Of a stretch of 64,000 nucleotides of DNA, positions 24,540-37,772 are shown one piece after another (within the stretch, counting starts at the first letter, position 1; every line of letters begins with the position of its first letter). The position numbers were made by a program, and so were the translations under genes. Source of the DNA: Selaginella tamariscina (Eukaryota > Streptophyta > Lycopodiopsida > Selaginellales > Selaginellaceae); the NCBI GenBank assembly GCA_003024785.1, contig PUQB01000602.1:86923-150922 (forward strand), read 5' to 3'. The notes beneath the pieces are model-generated. The model was not told the origin of the DNA. It saw only the letters and a program-made list of their open reading frames with translations, and ran no database searches.

Positions 24540-24797
24540 CTCCCAACAAGCTTAATATAAATATTACACATGTAAATTCAATGTGTTACATATACACAGA
24601 TTGAGTACATATATCATACATGCGTTGAACATGATGTTTTCAATAAAGAAGCAACATTTTCTTCAGTTTGGTTTAGGGTTGTGCATGTGTGTGCATATGT
24701 GTTTTTGTAAGTTCTTGTAATGCGTGTGTAAATTTATGATTGTGTTTATATATGTGTGCAAAACAAACATCGAATAATTAAGAAAATAAAATTAATA

Positions 24798-25512
24798 AAC
24801 ACACTAGGAACATATTTTAAATTATACATAATAATATATGATTTTATCTAATATATAGCCATATATAGTTTTAATAATATATATTAATTTAATATTGATA
24901 AAAAGGTTTAACATTGAAATATTCTTGAAATAATAAGAAATTAATTGAGAAAATCCCATTAATATATACAAATGTAAATTAAGTACTCAAATAATTAACT
25001 AAATTAATTATCATAATCATGTTTAATATTGGAATATTCTTGGAATAATAAGAAAATAATAAAGAATATCCCATTAATATAAAGAAGATTAATTACTCAA
25101 GTAATTAAGGAAATGATATTAATATATATATTATTAAAACTATATATGACTATATATTAGATAAAATGATGTATTATTATGTATAATTTAAAATATGTTC
25201 ATAGTGTGTATTAATTTAATATTGATAATAAGGTTTAACACATGAATATTCTTGAAATAATAACAAATTAATTGAGAAAATCCCATTAATATATACAAAT
25301 GTAGAATAATTACTGCAATAATTAAGAACAAGACTAATTTAATTATGATAATCAGGTTTAATATTAGAATATTCTTCAAATATTAATAAAATATTAAAGA
25401 ATATCCCATTGATACTAGGAAATGAAAACTAAATACTCGAGTAATTAAGAAAATAATAATAATAAACAGACTATGAATATATTTTAAATGATACATAATA
25501 ATATATCAATTT
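24798..25512. repeat. Nested AT-rich duplication with alternating orientation
   Basis: A ~90-bp segment at 24800-24890 (CATATTTTAAATTATACATA...) recurs inverted at about 25120-25207 and direct at about 25465-25510. Between them lie two direct copies, ~320 bp apart, of a block containing ATTCTTGAAATAATAA and GAGAAAATCCCATTAATAT. A related block with AAAGAATATCCCATT is also present twice. The pattern is segment, block, inverted segment, block, segment. Confidence 0.75.
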
Positions 25513-26134
25513 ATTTATTGTATAAGTATATATTTATATATATATATAATATAAATATACTTGAATACTAAGAATGTAGAATATAGTCTAAAATTTCGTA
25601 ATATTAAACAGCTTGAATCACTTGAATAACATTAAATGCAATTTTAAAATACTCATTGGAACTGGAGAGTATATATGTCAGAGTGTCGGATATTTGTGTC
25701 AACTCATCTTAAATTTTATTTTCTGTTCTTTTTAAAAATTTGAATTTCTGACATATGTATTGTCGGTCTGACATGTAAATTTGAAAATGCATTTAATTTC
25801 CCACTCAAATTCAGATCTGGTTCTTTCTCCGGCAAGGGTTTCTTCATTTCTGTATTTTTCACTCTTTAGATCTTCTTTTTTCTTCATAGTGATCATCTCA
25901 GGAGCGAGATTAAATTGGGTGCTATTCTTTATAGGAAAGCACGGCGCCTTCAGTGCTGTTTACAAGTAAGTATTATAAACAAATTTAAAAATACTTATTA
26001 AGATTCACTCTCTTACATTCTCTCTTAAAATTACAATTTAGGGGTTTAGAAATGCATTAGGATTATAATATATTCCGTTAGGGATTTATCACGTTTAAAT
26101 ATCCTTTTAACTTAATATTCTAGGTTAACCGGGG
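25513..26134. other. Possible promoter and leader exon of the transposase-like gene
   Basis: After an AT-rich run, 25780-25965 is pyrimidine-rich and ends in a strong splice donor (TACAA|GTAAGTATT). The transposase frame at 27197 opens right behind an acceptor (TTATGTGCAG|GACAAT). This suggests a leader exon spliced across palindrome array 2. Only splice consensus supports it. Confidence 0.3.
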
Positions 26135-27048
26135 CGGCGGGATTAATCCGGCCATTTCTTTTTCGCCTCTTTGAAGAAGTGGCGGGATTAATCCCGCCAC
26201 CATCTCCCGGGCAATGCTTCTCCGCCACTGAAAAAGAGTGGCGGGATTAATCCCGTCGATAACCTTCTCAACTGATGAAGAGTTACCAGAATTTATTAGA
26301 AAGAGTTGTCGGCGGGATTAATCCCGCCAACCATTTTAGGAGGCAGGGAAGGGGTGGCGGGATTAATCTCGCCACCACTTCACTGTTTTAAAGATTTGGG
26401 GACAGGATTTATCCCGAGATCTCTTTGAAATCATAGTTTTGGAGAGAGTTATGTGCGGGTTTAATCCCGCCACCCATTCCCCGTCGTAAGAATTGTGGGC
26501 GGGATTAATCCCGCCTTGGACTCCCTCCGACAAGGAAGAGCCGGCGGGATTAATCCCGCCGCCTCTTCCTCCGACGAGGAAGGGAGTCCGGCGGGATTAA
26601 TCCCGCCGACTCTCTCCGGCGAGGATGAGTCGGCGGGATTAATCCCGCCGGACTCCCTTCCTCGTCGGAGAGAGTCGGCGGGATTAATCCCGCCGGACTC
26701 CCCCCGAGGAGGAAGAGGCGGCGGGATTAATCCCGCCGGCTCTTCCTTGTCGGAGGGAGTCCAAGGCGGGATTAATCCCGCCGACTCTCTCCGAAGGGGT
26801 TGAGTCGGCGGCGGGATTAATCCCGCCGGACTCCCTTCCTCGTCGGAGAGAGTCGGCGGGATTAATCCCGCCGGACTCCCCCCGAGGAGGAAGAGGCGGC
26901 GGGATTAATCCCGCCGGCTCTTCCTTGTCGGAGGGAGTCCAAGGCGGGATTAATCCCGCCGACTCTCTCCGAAGGGGTTGAGTCGGCGGCGGGATTAATC
27001 CCGCCGACCGTTCCTCGTCGGAGGGATTCGTGGGGGATTAATCCCGCC
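26135..27048. repeat. Palindrome array 2 (GGCGGGATTAATCCCGCC)
   Basis: Fourteen exact copies start at 26181, 26311, 26498, 26543, 26590, 26632, 26677, 26720, 26765, 26810, 26855, 26898, 26943 and 26988. Diverged copies lie mainly at the left edge and one at 27032. Spacing in the core is 42-47 bp. Spacers differ from array 1 and use GACTCCCTTCCTCGTCGG and its inverted form. The array ends about 150 bp before the transposase-like frame. Confidence 0.95.
26651..27006. repeat. Exact 178-bp tandem duplication within array 2
   Basis: 26651-26828 and 26829-27006 read identically, each with four palindromes. Perfect identity indicates recent amplification or gene conversion. Confidence 0.9.
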
Positions 27049-27202
27049 CATCAGTTGTATTAATCAAACATGAGATATTATCTCTAAACATAATTATGTA
27101 TTATTGCATATGCATATTATTAAGTAACCGTAATTCAGATTTCTTAAAAATATTGCATAAACAGATATCATAAATAATACAATTATTTATGTGCAGGACA
27201 AT

Positions 27203-30200
27203 ATGTTTAATACTGGAGATAAAGTATGTCTTCTTCGGAACAACGAGATAGTTGGCACTGGAACTGTGGAAGTTCGAGATAATAATGCATCATGTCACAA
27301 TATTTCCCAAGGATCTTGTGTGTACGTATGGGTGAACACCATTTTCAAGCATGTTGAGGTTCTGGGAATGGAATTTGAGGAGGGTTCTCCTGTATTGTGG
27401 AATTTGGATGAAGTCAAGGCTGACACAAAATATGCAGAGTCACAAACAAATAGTAGCACGAGTTTACCAGATGATGGCTTGCCTGCTGTGATGGATGAGG
27501 TGATTCTCTTTCTTCGTGAGATTGAAGTCGGAAGAGGCATCATCACAGCTATAAATCCAATGGAAGCAGTGTCAGAAGAGAAACTAGGGTCCGACTTCGT
27601 GGGTGTAGTTGTGACAGAGGTTTCACCTAATGGCACATTGTATCCTGGATCCCTCGTGAGGTGGCGAACATCTGAATTAAGACGGCAAGATGGTTCAACA
27701 TATTCTGGGTTGGATTTCAATAATAACAACCCGGAAGAACAACTCATATTTGAAGAGGTTCCTTGCATTGGTCCTATTGTAAGAAAAAGGCGATTCATGG
27801 GTTGTAGATCTTCCCCTGCAAGTTTCAGCAAGAGGGTAAAGATGGATCCTACATCTTCCGAAAGTGTTACGAGCATTTCCACGATTGACTGTTGCAAGAA
27901 GAAGTGTTGTCAGATGGCAGACCGGAATGAAATTACCCAATGTAGACATGTCTTTCGTATGCTCACCCAAAAGCAAAGGCATGAGTTTGTATATGCTGCA
28001 CTAACTGGGTGTATTGATGGAATGGCCTCGGACACAGGTTATCAGAGTACATCCATGGTATTTAATAAGGTGGCCATCTGCTTCAAAGCTTGGTACAGTA
28101 TATACGGGATCCCAAAGACCACGTTCTACCGTCGGAGGGATGAGTGGCTAGATGGAGCGCGAACCTCAGTTCATGGGAACACTGCTTGGTCAAAACCCGC
28201 TCTCACATCATGGCAGCCATAGAGATACTCAAGGCTTTTGTGGAAGCAAATGCAGACAGGATGCCTCACAAATGCCGAACCACAAATGCAGGGGTCAGGG
28301 AAAATCTCAAGGTTTTACCTTCAATCTACACTCAATTGAAACTGTGTGAACATGTGAACAAGTGCCTCAGTTTGATGGGGCTCCAAGCAATCTGCACTGG
28401 TACCTTCAACAACATATGGAATACTCATTTTAAGGATGTGGAGATTGCAAAACACTCTAGCTTTTCTAAGTGTGACACTTGTACATCATTGAAGGCTGCA
28501 GAGGCTTGTGCAAAAACCTTGGTGGAGATCACTACCATTCAAAGGAAGATGGAGGCCCACATGATTGCACAACAAACTTGTCGGTCTCAGTACTATGCAC
28601 ACCGCATGCTTTCTGTGTCACGCCCATCAGAGTACTGTGCTTGATCCATGACAAGATGGATCATTCAAAGACCAGCATTCCAAAGCTCTTTGCAACACCA
28701 AAGTGCCTTGGAAATGTCATGAAACTTCCGATTTCTTTAACAGGTGTGCTAACACATGGACACGGTTGTGAGTCATATGGACACTTTTCACTTCCACATT
28801 GGTCTAGCGACTCCAATTTCACTATTGGGTCGTTAGCCATGTGTTTCAGAAACCTTGAAGCCCACTCACAGACAAATCCTATCAGTGATCTCAAAGTGAA
28901 GAAACAACACCTTCAACCTTTACATAATGCTCTCATGAACACGTCTGCACTTGAGGCTACTTGGGAATATGAGAGGCATTGTCAGCAACCTGCACAAAAA
29001 ACAGATGGCCCTGTTGAGAGTTCAGGTTCAGTGGAGGGATCTAGCTCAAATAGTGTACATGTGTCCTCAACATCAAATAAGCTTCCTCGTCATTTGCTTT
29101 TACAGATGGATAATTGTGCAGGCGAGAACAAAAATAGGTAAATCATTTTACTTAAGGGTTTCTCAAGCTCATACTTACTTTTATTTTCTAGATATGTGCT
29201 AGCATACTTGTCAATGCTTGTTGCCAAAGGTGTGTTTGAAACAATCACGCTCAGTTTCCTTATGGTTGGTCACACTCATGAAGATATTGATGCGTTCTTC
29301 AGCAAGGTCTCCAACTCTACAAAAAGGACAAGTGCACTTACCTTACCGCATATGATGAATCTTTTTGAAAATTGCATCTCCAAAAAAAGTTGTGCTTTGC
29401 TTGTGACTGAGGTGCCAGACTTCAAAAAATTTCTCAAGGAGTATATAAAAGAAGGGAGTGATTCTTTAGTTGGTCACCTTGTGCCGCTACAATTCTTTTT
29501 CTCCATACGAGATGGTATACCTATTATGCAGTACAAGTTACGGCCATCAGAGCAGGAGTGGTTACCGAAAGAGGGCTTAATGCTCTTCAAAAGTGGAGAG
29601 GATGGAAAGCCACTTCTCCCAGAAGGACAACCAGACCCTATTCCATTGAGTGCCCAGCTCAAGGAACAAGAGGTTATTATTGATGGCATCAAAAAATATG
29701 TGGCATGGGTTCAAAAATCGATGCCAAAGAATTCTGATAAGGCAACTGGTTACTCAGAACTATATAAGCATGTGGTCAACTATTGGGAGACTGTTGTTCG
29801 AGAGTTGGAAGGGCCTACTGTCACAAGTACAGAATTGCAACACCCTTTCTGGCCTAAAACAAGGTGGCGAGAGGAGATTGAAATGACATCACTGAGCACA
29901 GACGACATAGAAGCCAGTAGTGATGTGGAAGTGCAAACCCCACACTTTGTTGGACAAAGGAACCAAAAACCTAAAGCATACTTTGATTGCTGCAAGGATC
30001 TTCAAAAACTAATGATGGTTCTCATTACTCCAGATGCGTCATATAATCAGCCTATTTGGATGGGTCAAATTATCGACACACCTGAAGTAATCACAAAAAA
30101 TAGTATTGTTAAGGTTGCATGGTTCAAACCACAAAAAAGGCGACACGAGAAGGAGAGCGAAAGATATAATGGATGCCTAGAGAAAACATGGTCTCCCAAT

Positions 30201-30320
30201 CAAAAAGACCCAGCATGTTTTATAAATGTTAAATCCATTCGATATGGGTGGATGTCAAGAAGCGTTGATAAAGTCACGATTAACAAAACTGCAAGGGAAT
30301 GTATGTTTTCTGAAGCTTAA
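27203..30320 (+). CDS. Transposase-like protein of the TIR element (DUF7869-like)
   Basis: First in-frame ATG at 27203; the frame is open back to an acceptor at 27196. The N terminus (NTGDKVCLLRNNEIVGTGTV, CVYVWVNTIFKHVEVL) resembles the regulatory N-terminal domain of plant CACTA-type transposases. A Cys/His region (CDTCTSLKAAEAC) follows, then the RNase H-like core: LPHWSSDSNFTIGSL, LLLQMDNCAGENKNR and FLMVGHTHEDIDAFFSKV. A 54-bp intron (29138-29191) lies exactly between ENKNR and YVLAYL. Two breaks, near 28195 (AAAA/AAAAA) and 28632, each need one extra base. By motif it belongs to the group I recall as DUF7869, found in mosses and some animals. DNA-cutting activity is inferred from its place inside matching TIRs. 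Confidence 0.7.
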
Positions 30321-30796
30321 AGCAATTACAAAATTATAAAATATCATATATTTAATATTCATAATTATTATAAACTCTTTAATAATAGTACCAAATTGTA
30401 TACTTAACTATATAAATTTAAAAAATGATATGGAAGATTGACTATATTATTATAGGATTTTATATATATTATTACTACTACAAATTTTTAATTAATAATG
30501 TTATATTTAAATATTAATATTTTAATAACAACATCAATATTTATATAATGTACCTCTTATGCTCTTCCTTAATTGTTATATTAGGCAATATATTATATAA
30601 TTTAATACATTCTACTTTTTAATGTTATTAATTTTTGTTCAATGAATGCTATAATTTATTAAAGGGTAAATACAAAATAGAATATTCTAAAGAATATTCT
30701 CTTTTCAAACATATATTCTAAAGAATATTCCTTTAATATTAGAAAATGCTAATTAAATAGCTAAAATTGCTAATTATTAGGAAATGGGACTATAGC
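30321..30796. other. Right subterminal region of the TIR element
   Basis: AT-rich, with two AGAATATTC motifs (30682-30732) that echo the left subterminal region (16440-16480). It probably holds the transposase-like gene's 3' end. Confidence 0.5.
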
Positions 30797-30817
30797 CATG
30801 CCCATTTTAGTTACAAC
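30797..30817 (-). repeat. Right terminal inverted repeat
   Basis: CATGCCCATTTTAGTTACAA plus a final C, the inverse of the left end with one mismatch. Gypsy sequence resumes immediately after it. Confidence 0.85.
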
Positions 30818-32172
30818 TTGAATAAGGCTTCGTGATGGGTTTGAGAATCCTACATTACTTGTTGATGACTTGCTTTTCAGGCATTTACATTCGCAATAGC
30901 GTGTTCAGGACGACCTTTTCTTGGGAACTGATCCAAATGATCATTTGCGGTTGGTAGTGCCTTCGGTCTTCATTCCACGCTTCCCTCCATGGTTACCATG
31001 ACTTGGCGGGCACATGGGTCATCGTGTGATGGAGAAGCTGCATAGATCTTTTTATTGGCCGGAGTTGCGAGAAGATGTGATTCGGTATGTGCATAACTGT
31101 GTGTGATGCCAAGCTCGCAATACTCCCCCATGTGCTTCGAAAGGATGGTTGGAGTCAATTGTAGTTTCATGTCTGTTTTGAGTTGGTGGCATTGATTTGA
31201 TGGGACCTTTTTCACGGTCAACTGCTAGCAACAAAGTAATTATTATTGCTTCTGATTACTTAATTCATTGGGTAGAAGTTGGTGCTCTGCTAGTGTGATT
31301 GCTTCTGCTATTGGTCAGTTTCTCCTTAATCAGGTTGTGTTTCAGCATTCTTGTCCAGAGCGAATTCTCTCGGACAATGGTCCTGGCATTTATGGCTGAG
31401 ACATTTCATGTTTTGATGTTTTGACTAGGGATACGCTACACTTTTTACAAGTACTTATCATCCTCAGATAGATGGTTTGGTGGAACGGCTCGTCAAAACC
31501 TTCAAGGGGATGATCGCGAAGTATGTGAACTTTCAACATTCGGATTGGGATGGTTATCTGTCATCTCTCCAATATGCTTATGTCATTAGAGTACAAAGTT
31601 CCATTGGTACTTCCCCATATAAGCTCTTGTATGGTCATGACCCGGTGTTGTCGACGGAGTTGGGTTTGTCTTTTCGATTACCATGAGCTGCTAATGCTAG
31701 GTCGTGGAATCAGTATCTGACAAGCATTCTTCCATTGGTTCATGCGGAGTCAATAGAACACTTGGGCAACATACAAGTAAGACAACAACAACGCTACAAC
31801 TCGCATCATCGTTCTCTGTGTGGAGTACAAAGTTGATGAACTGGTGTTGGTTTTGTTTTCCCAAGCTTACGGTAAATTTACATATAAACATTGATTAAAC
31901 ACTTACGTGTTTAGTTAAGAGTCTCCTTCCTCAGTGGAAAGGACCGTATCGAGTGCTACGGCAAGTAGGGCCGCAGGTTTATGAGGTTCGACACGACATT
32001 CAGCCCGACCCTCCAGAGATTGTACATATGCAACGGTTGAAGCGTTTTGTGCAACGGGAACAAGTTGTGCCACCTACAAATCCACCAGTGCCTCCTCTTG
32101 ATGTTCTTCAGATTTGGGCCCATTTACCATAGAACCCTAACCAACTTACATCCTTCCGAGATGAGGGAATGA
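30818..32172 (+). pseudogene. Gypsy pol, 3' half (integrase and C-terminal tail), broken
   Basis: The integrase zinc finger is visible as GHMGHRVMEKLHRSFYWPEL then VHNCV and a stop in place of Cys before CQ. Core fragments include LVERLVKTFKGMIAKYV and SSIGTSPYKLLYGHDPV. The C-terminal part reads LPQWKGPYRVLRQVGP and IVHMQRLKRFVQREQVVPP. Stops and frame changes are frequent. It continues the 13069-16268 half. Confidence 0.85.
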
Positions 32173-32330
32173 TGTAAGATCCATGTGTACGGCTGCATGT
32201 GCACATACTATCATTAGCATAGTGGGTTTTGATAGCCGTCGTATTGATTTTAATCTGAACCACTTGCTCTTGTATATAAGTTAGGGTCTTGAACTAATGG
32301 ATACACATTTCTATATTTCGAGCTCTTACA
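32173..32330 (+). repeat. 3' LTR of the split gypsy element
   Basis: Starts TGTAAGATCC after a purine-rich stretch (GATGAGGGAATGA) and ends AGCTCTTACA, a proper TG...CA unit of 158 bp. It matches 12919-13068. Confidence 0.85.
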
Positions 32331-35300
32331 ACTTTTATTTATTTAATATGTGTATTATATATCATATGTTTAGTATATTTTAATAAAATGTATAATATGT
32401 ACAAATACATTTAAATAAAACTCTTCTCTTTTCAAGATGTATTTATTATTTACTATTTGTACATATTTTATAATGTTAAATTTGATTGTCATTAGATTTT
32501 CTTGGAAATAAATTAACTTAAATAGAGTCAAAAAAAGCTGTGTATATAAAAACTATGTAAGAAAGTTTTGAAACCACATTTTGAAAAACCATGAAAATTA
32601 TATATATTGCAAAACCATTTACAAAACCAACTATTTTGAATAAACCATTTCTTAAACCATAAAATCATTACTAAAACATATTAATTGCACCAAACAATTT
32701 TTAACCATATTAATTGTCAAAAACCATGTCTCATTTTTTGCTAGTGGCTAGCCATAACCATTTTAAAAACCACTCAAAAATCATGTAAAAAAACTATATT
32801 AATTATGCGAAATACCATGTGATTTTGGAAAAATTATATGATGTGTATTGCTATGAAATCTTTAATGTTTATTACTGCGAGTCATGAATATATGGTGCTA
32901 TTTTAAGATTTGACTAACTTAGATTAAATTCTCTATATGATCTATTAATTCTTCACTTGTAATTAACTATAGTAATCAGTCATTAAACAAATAGAAGAAT
33001 ATGAAGTTTGTCATGAATGTCAATTACTTAAATCTAGTTAACATAAAAACTGTGAGTCCACGAGTTTAACTCATGGACATAAATTAGTAACACAAAAATG
33101 ACTAGCCCCTCACGAGTCAAATAAGTTGCATATGCAATAACGTACTAACATCTCTTAGTTGTCTCTTTGTGCATGGTCTCTCAAACAAGATTCCTCATAT
33201 CTAAGTTGGTTAAGTCGGAAACAGTCTTTTCGAGATAATCCACTTCCAAAGCCAGAATCATTACTATATATTACGACTCATCAACATTGAATTACATGGT
33301 CCACTCAGCACTACTACTCACAGCTATAAAAGGAGATGGTGTATTTGTTGATGTAGAGACAAAGCCTTGTTGTGAATACATTAAATTCTTCTGGTCCTAG
33401 GGCTAACACTTTGGCAAAAGTTGGAATACATGAATTATTGAACCGTTTCACAACCCCTTATTATTGAATCCTCTCAAATTGAATCATCACCATCATCATG
33501 TTGTACATCTTCTAATTCAAGGCTCCCTCTACTAATACTTCGTCTTTGCAATGTTGCAATTTTTCAAGGCCTAAATATATCTCGAGTATCACAGAGTTGT
33601 CTATCTAATTTGGTGTGGGGCCTTATAAATATCCATTAATGCTTCCTGACCCTAGAGTACTTCCTATGTTATGGAAGACGGGTTGTACATTTGTGGCAAA
33701 ATCAAAGCCATGGTAGAGTTTGTGAATTGCCAATTATCAGAGCCACAATAGAATTTATGGATTGTTAATTATCAAAGCCACATTAGAGTCTATGGATTGC
33801 TAATTGTGTCCAATGAGCATCAACCTCTTAAACCTTAAATTGCTAATTAAAGATGTTTATAATTACAATCAAATGTTGGTAAATTTGTTAGCATTATATT
33901 TTAATAAAATATTATACAAGTGGAGTTGTCATATAGTTCACTAAAATGTACTCAAGATTCTATAGTCAAAACTTTACTCATAGCCATAAGGTCGTATTGT
34001 ATATATCACATTAGCAGGTGCACATTCTCTAGTGCAATGATGCAATGATTAATGGATTTTCTTTCATCAACAGCGAGAGACAAGCCCTAAATTCAATCTA
34101 GGCCATGCAACAGTAAAAGCCTTAAAACCTAGATTCACTTTAGGTCGTTCTTTTCTCAATAGTAAAATCTAAGGTTTGACACAAAAGTAAAATAGAAAGT
34201 GGCCGGCTATGGAGGAAGGCACTCAAGGAGTAGAATAGCAATAGTGGTAGCAACAATCACAATACCAAGGTAAGACGCCCTATCAAATTCGTCTAGTTCA
34301 ACAGCTTTTAATTTTTAGTAATTGTATTCTTAGGTTCACTTAAAAATTGTGTTTAACTGTTTTGAGAATGAAAATATGATATCTATATAATTTCTAATTT
34401 TAAGTTCATTTTATTTCTCTCTCTTTTTATATATATATTTATTGAACATAGATTAGTGTTCAACAATAAACCATATATTAGTTGTAATAAAGTTGTCATA
34501 GTGACATTTTTTGAAGGCAAGTACTATATATACATGTATGTATTAGTGTGTGAATGTTTGTTGTTAAATTCTTTTTTGTAAATAATGAGAAGGAATGTGG
34601 AACTTCAACTAAATGTATGAACCTGCTTTATTACATAAGCTCTTGCAAGTTGAATTTAACTCAACTAATTTATCAAAATGTAAAGTTTCTTATGTAAGTT
34701 GCTCATTTTTGTTTACATATGTAAGTGAGAACACATAACTCAAGGATGAGCATGAGGTATGAAATGTTACATTGAAGAATATTAAAAAAGTTATATTATT
34801 AATCATTTTGCTATAATGTTCTTATTTGTTTTATTGTATGTTAGAGCTTCAAAATGATGAGTACAGTGAAAAGAAGGTATGTTAGTTTCAATTTTAAGAT
34901 TAAATATTTATATTTACCCATAAAAACCATTAAAAGAATTAGTTGTTGAACTTCGGACTCATCATAATAATTAGTCATACCATATTAAAAACCATGTTTT
35001 ATTTTGGGTAGAAATCATTACAAAAATCAGTGGTTAAATTTCAGACTGACCATAATAGTTAACTAGACAACACAAACCACTATAAAAACTAGTGGTTGAA
35101 ATTCGAATTCACCATAATAGTTAACCTATCATTTAAAAACTATATTGACAAGGTACACAAAATAGTTTAGAAGATCATGTGTCACACTTTGTCCAAAACC
35201 ACCCATAAAACAATACATTAAACCATTTGAATAACATTTTTAAAACAACATAGAGGAAACATTTTAAAAACTATTTTTTTTTTTGTGGTGAGACCAACAT

Positions 35301-36807
35301 GGTTTTTAAAAAATGGTCAATTTGAAGTTCAACCTTTGGTTTTATAAACTGTTTTTTGAGGTAAAAACCATTGATGTGTAATGTTGTGTTTCTAAATCAA
35401 TCTTTTAAGCATCTTTGCAACTTCAACATGTGTAAAACTTGCTTGATAAACATGAATGTTCTTATCTTCATCATGTGACAAACTTATTAAATATATAAAT
35501 AAAGATGCTTGCATGCCACATAACACTTGTTTCTTGTCTCTCTTTTTATATAAAATTTTTGTAGTTGCACATTAGTATTTGTTCAATGTTGATGTGTAGA
35601 AGTCACCCTTAATAATGGCAGATTACACCTTATACGTTTGAGATATGCAACTTACCTTTTGTTGTATTTTTAACTTTGATAATTATTTCCCTTGCCTCTA
35701 CAATTTGTTTTTTGCTTTAGAGACATTGGACATGTAAAGTATTTGCTTATCATTGCATTGTGGACATGTGTTCAAGTTCATAAGAGTTTATTATGTATGT
35801 GTTGTGGAATGTCTCCAACATAGACATTCTACACCCATGTGATTAACCCACTTTGATAAGTCCCATCAGCTCCTCCCTTGTAAGACTAGTCTCTTCATCC
35901 ACATGCACACAACCAAAAGTCCATTAGCTTGGTCATGACAGTATCAACAACTATACAAGAATGTGTGACATCTACAAAAGTAAATCCAAACCTATTTTTG
36001 TGGCCGCCATAATGCATTCCCATAAAAGCTTAGAATTGGTGGTGAGTAAATTGATTGAATTGGTCTAACATAAGCTTTACATGTACCACGACCTACATCT
36101 TTAGCAACACATTTTGCATTAGTTCTAGGACTAGGTTTCCAAATAGCCTCTTAGTTTTGTTTGCACTTTCTACTCCTTAACTACGGTGGGTGGCTCAATT
36201 GGTGGTACTGGCCATTCTCTCTTCTCTCTTCTATTAGTGGAACACCTCCATCTTCTTGGCATTCATCAGCATTGTTAATCAAGTCGATAGTTTCTATAAA
36301 AAAACCATTTAAGTCTTGGTGTTATTCACAAATAAAGCACTATTCTTAGTTGCCACTTCATCAAACTCACACAATCTTTTAGACTGTACTGCTTTATCAT
36401 CTCAAAGATGGGCTCCTACATTGTGATACTCCATTGATGTGCTTGTGACAACCTCTTGCACATCTGCAACCATCACACAACTTGGTGAAACTCATCTAGA
36501 CATCATGTCCCTTAATTGTTCAATGCTTGGCCTTGTTTTAATGTACCTCCCCTTCTAAAATGCAACCATCCTAACAAATTGTTCCAAAGTGCGCAACAGA
36601 TCAATAACTCAAGCATCATATAAGGGGGCCACAACCAATTTCTAAAGCCAACTAGCTCAAATGTTCACTTTTTTAAATATATGTTATGGGTGCATAAGCG
36701 ACATCACCAAAAATAAGATATGTAGTTCACAAAAGAAAAAATTAGCAAATTTTTAAATTTTAATTTTTTTTTGTTTGGAGTTATTAAAGAAAGAAGGTGA
36801 CATTGAT
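32331..36807. other. AT-rich repeat region without recognisable genes
   Basis: No frame looks like a real protein. Two zones (about 32560-32840 and 34915-35380) are crowded with AAACCAT/ATGGTTT motifs. In the second, a phrase with AGTGGTTGAAATTC and CACCATAATAGTTAAC recurs about three times. On the minus strand near 32745 the sequence begins CACTAGCAAAAAATGAG, which resembles a CACTA transposon end. Together this suggests remains of a CACTA-like element, unproven. Confidence 0.35.
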
Positions 36808-37772
36808 TGTCAAAGTTTTTACCTGGTGCCACAAAGGCAACTTGCCAGGTGTCAACCTTGGAATCCCCTCTCTGGAAACCCCACGAAATCTGGTAAAATA
36901 ACCCGTATTAGGAACCCAAGCCCTAGGAACTCAAACCCCTAACTAACTAAGTCTACGAACGAGACTCACCTTGTGAATCAGGATACACTAACTAGCCAAG
37001 CTTCAGGTGTCGTTCCTAGCTTGGCGTGGTTGAGGCGACGAAGCAAGGCCTCAACCACTAGTTTTGCGGAACGTGAACTCGAGCAATGCCTTTGAGCTTG
37101 CAAACATGTTTTTGGACCAAGGAATTTAACTCCTTGGAAGTGACGTGCCCCTATCTCAAAGGCAAGATCCTACAATGATAAGGATAGTTTAACCCTAGGG
37201 TGGTTGTACCCCTGTCATGTGAAAGTTTGGGCTACACAACATAGGGTTGCACCTTAACGACACAAGCTTAGCTTGCATCGGTATGAGATTAACAAGCTCT
37301 CTTTTGAACCCAGGAAGCCTCACTACATATACTCTACCTTATTTATGTGACAGACCCCCCCCCCCCTGTTTACCTAAGTGAGTAAGTGGGTTGGCACGGA
37401 AATGCCAACCCTTAGAGAAAATAGTTGTCCTAACCTAACCCTAAACCTATCCCCTAAGGGGGGGGGTTTAGGGCGTGGGTTAGGGCAACCCTAGGGTTAG
37501 GTCAACCCTAGGAGTGTTTTTTGACAAGCTATACTTTGTGAAGAACCCTAACCTAGAACGTCAAACTGGGGGAGAGTTTCTAGAAAGTAAGTTCTAGCTT
37601 CGCCTAGAGTTTCCTGCAAATACTTAATGACACCCGGCTGGACCATCATTAGATACCCAAGTGCACTAAACGAGCCTGTTTCCAACTACATCTAGGGTTC
37701 GTCACACAACTCGGTAAGTAACAATAGTTAAACCCCAAAGTAAAGGGTCGAGTCATAGTAAAAATTATGACA
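36808..37772 (-). repeat. 3' LTR of the chromovirus
   Basis: 965 bp, matching 43114-44062 along its length with scattered substitutions and indels. Both copies contain a run of C (near 37354 and 43666) and AACCCTAACCTAGAACG-like phrases. Confidence 0.9.

Noticed and set aside
25781..25969. 62-aa hydrophobic plus-strand frame
   Set aside because: Pyrimidine-rich DNA gives Phe/Ser-rich peptides. It is better explained as an untranslated leader exon ending in a strong donor, if anything.
26495..26803. Open frame of GGINPA/AGLIPP repeats across palindrome array 2 (a similar one on the minus strand in array 1)
   Set aside because: The frame exists because the GC-rich palindrome has no stop in that phase. 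The peptide simply mirrors the DNA repeat, and no start context or homology supports it.
36161..36349. 62-aa plus-strand frame
   Set aside because: Isolated, no homology, with composition like the surrounding AT-rich repeat DNA.
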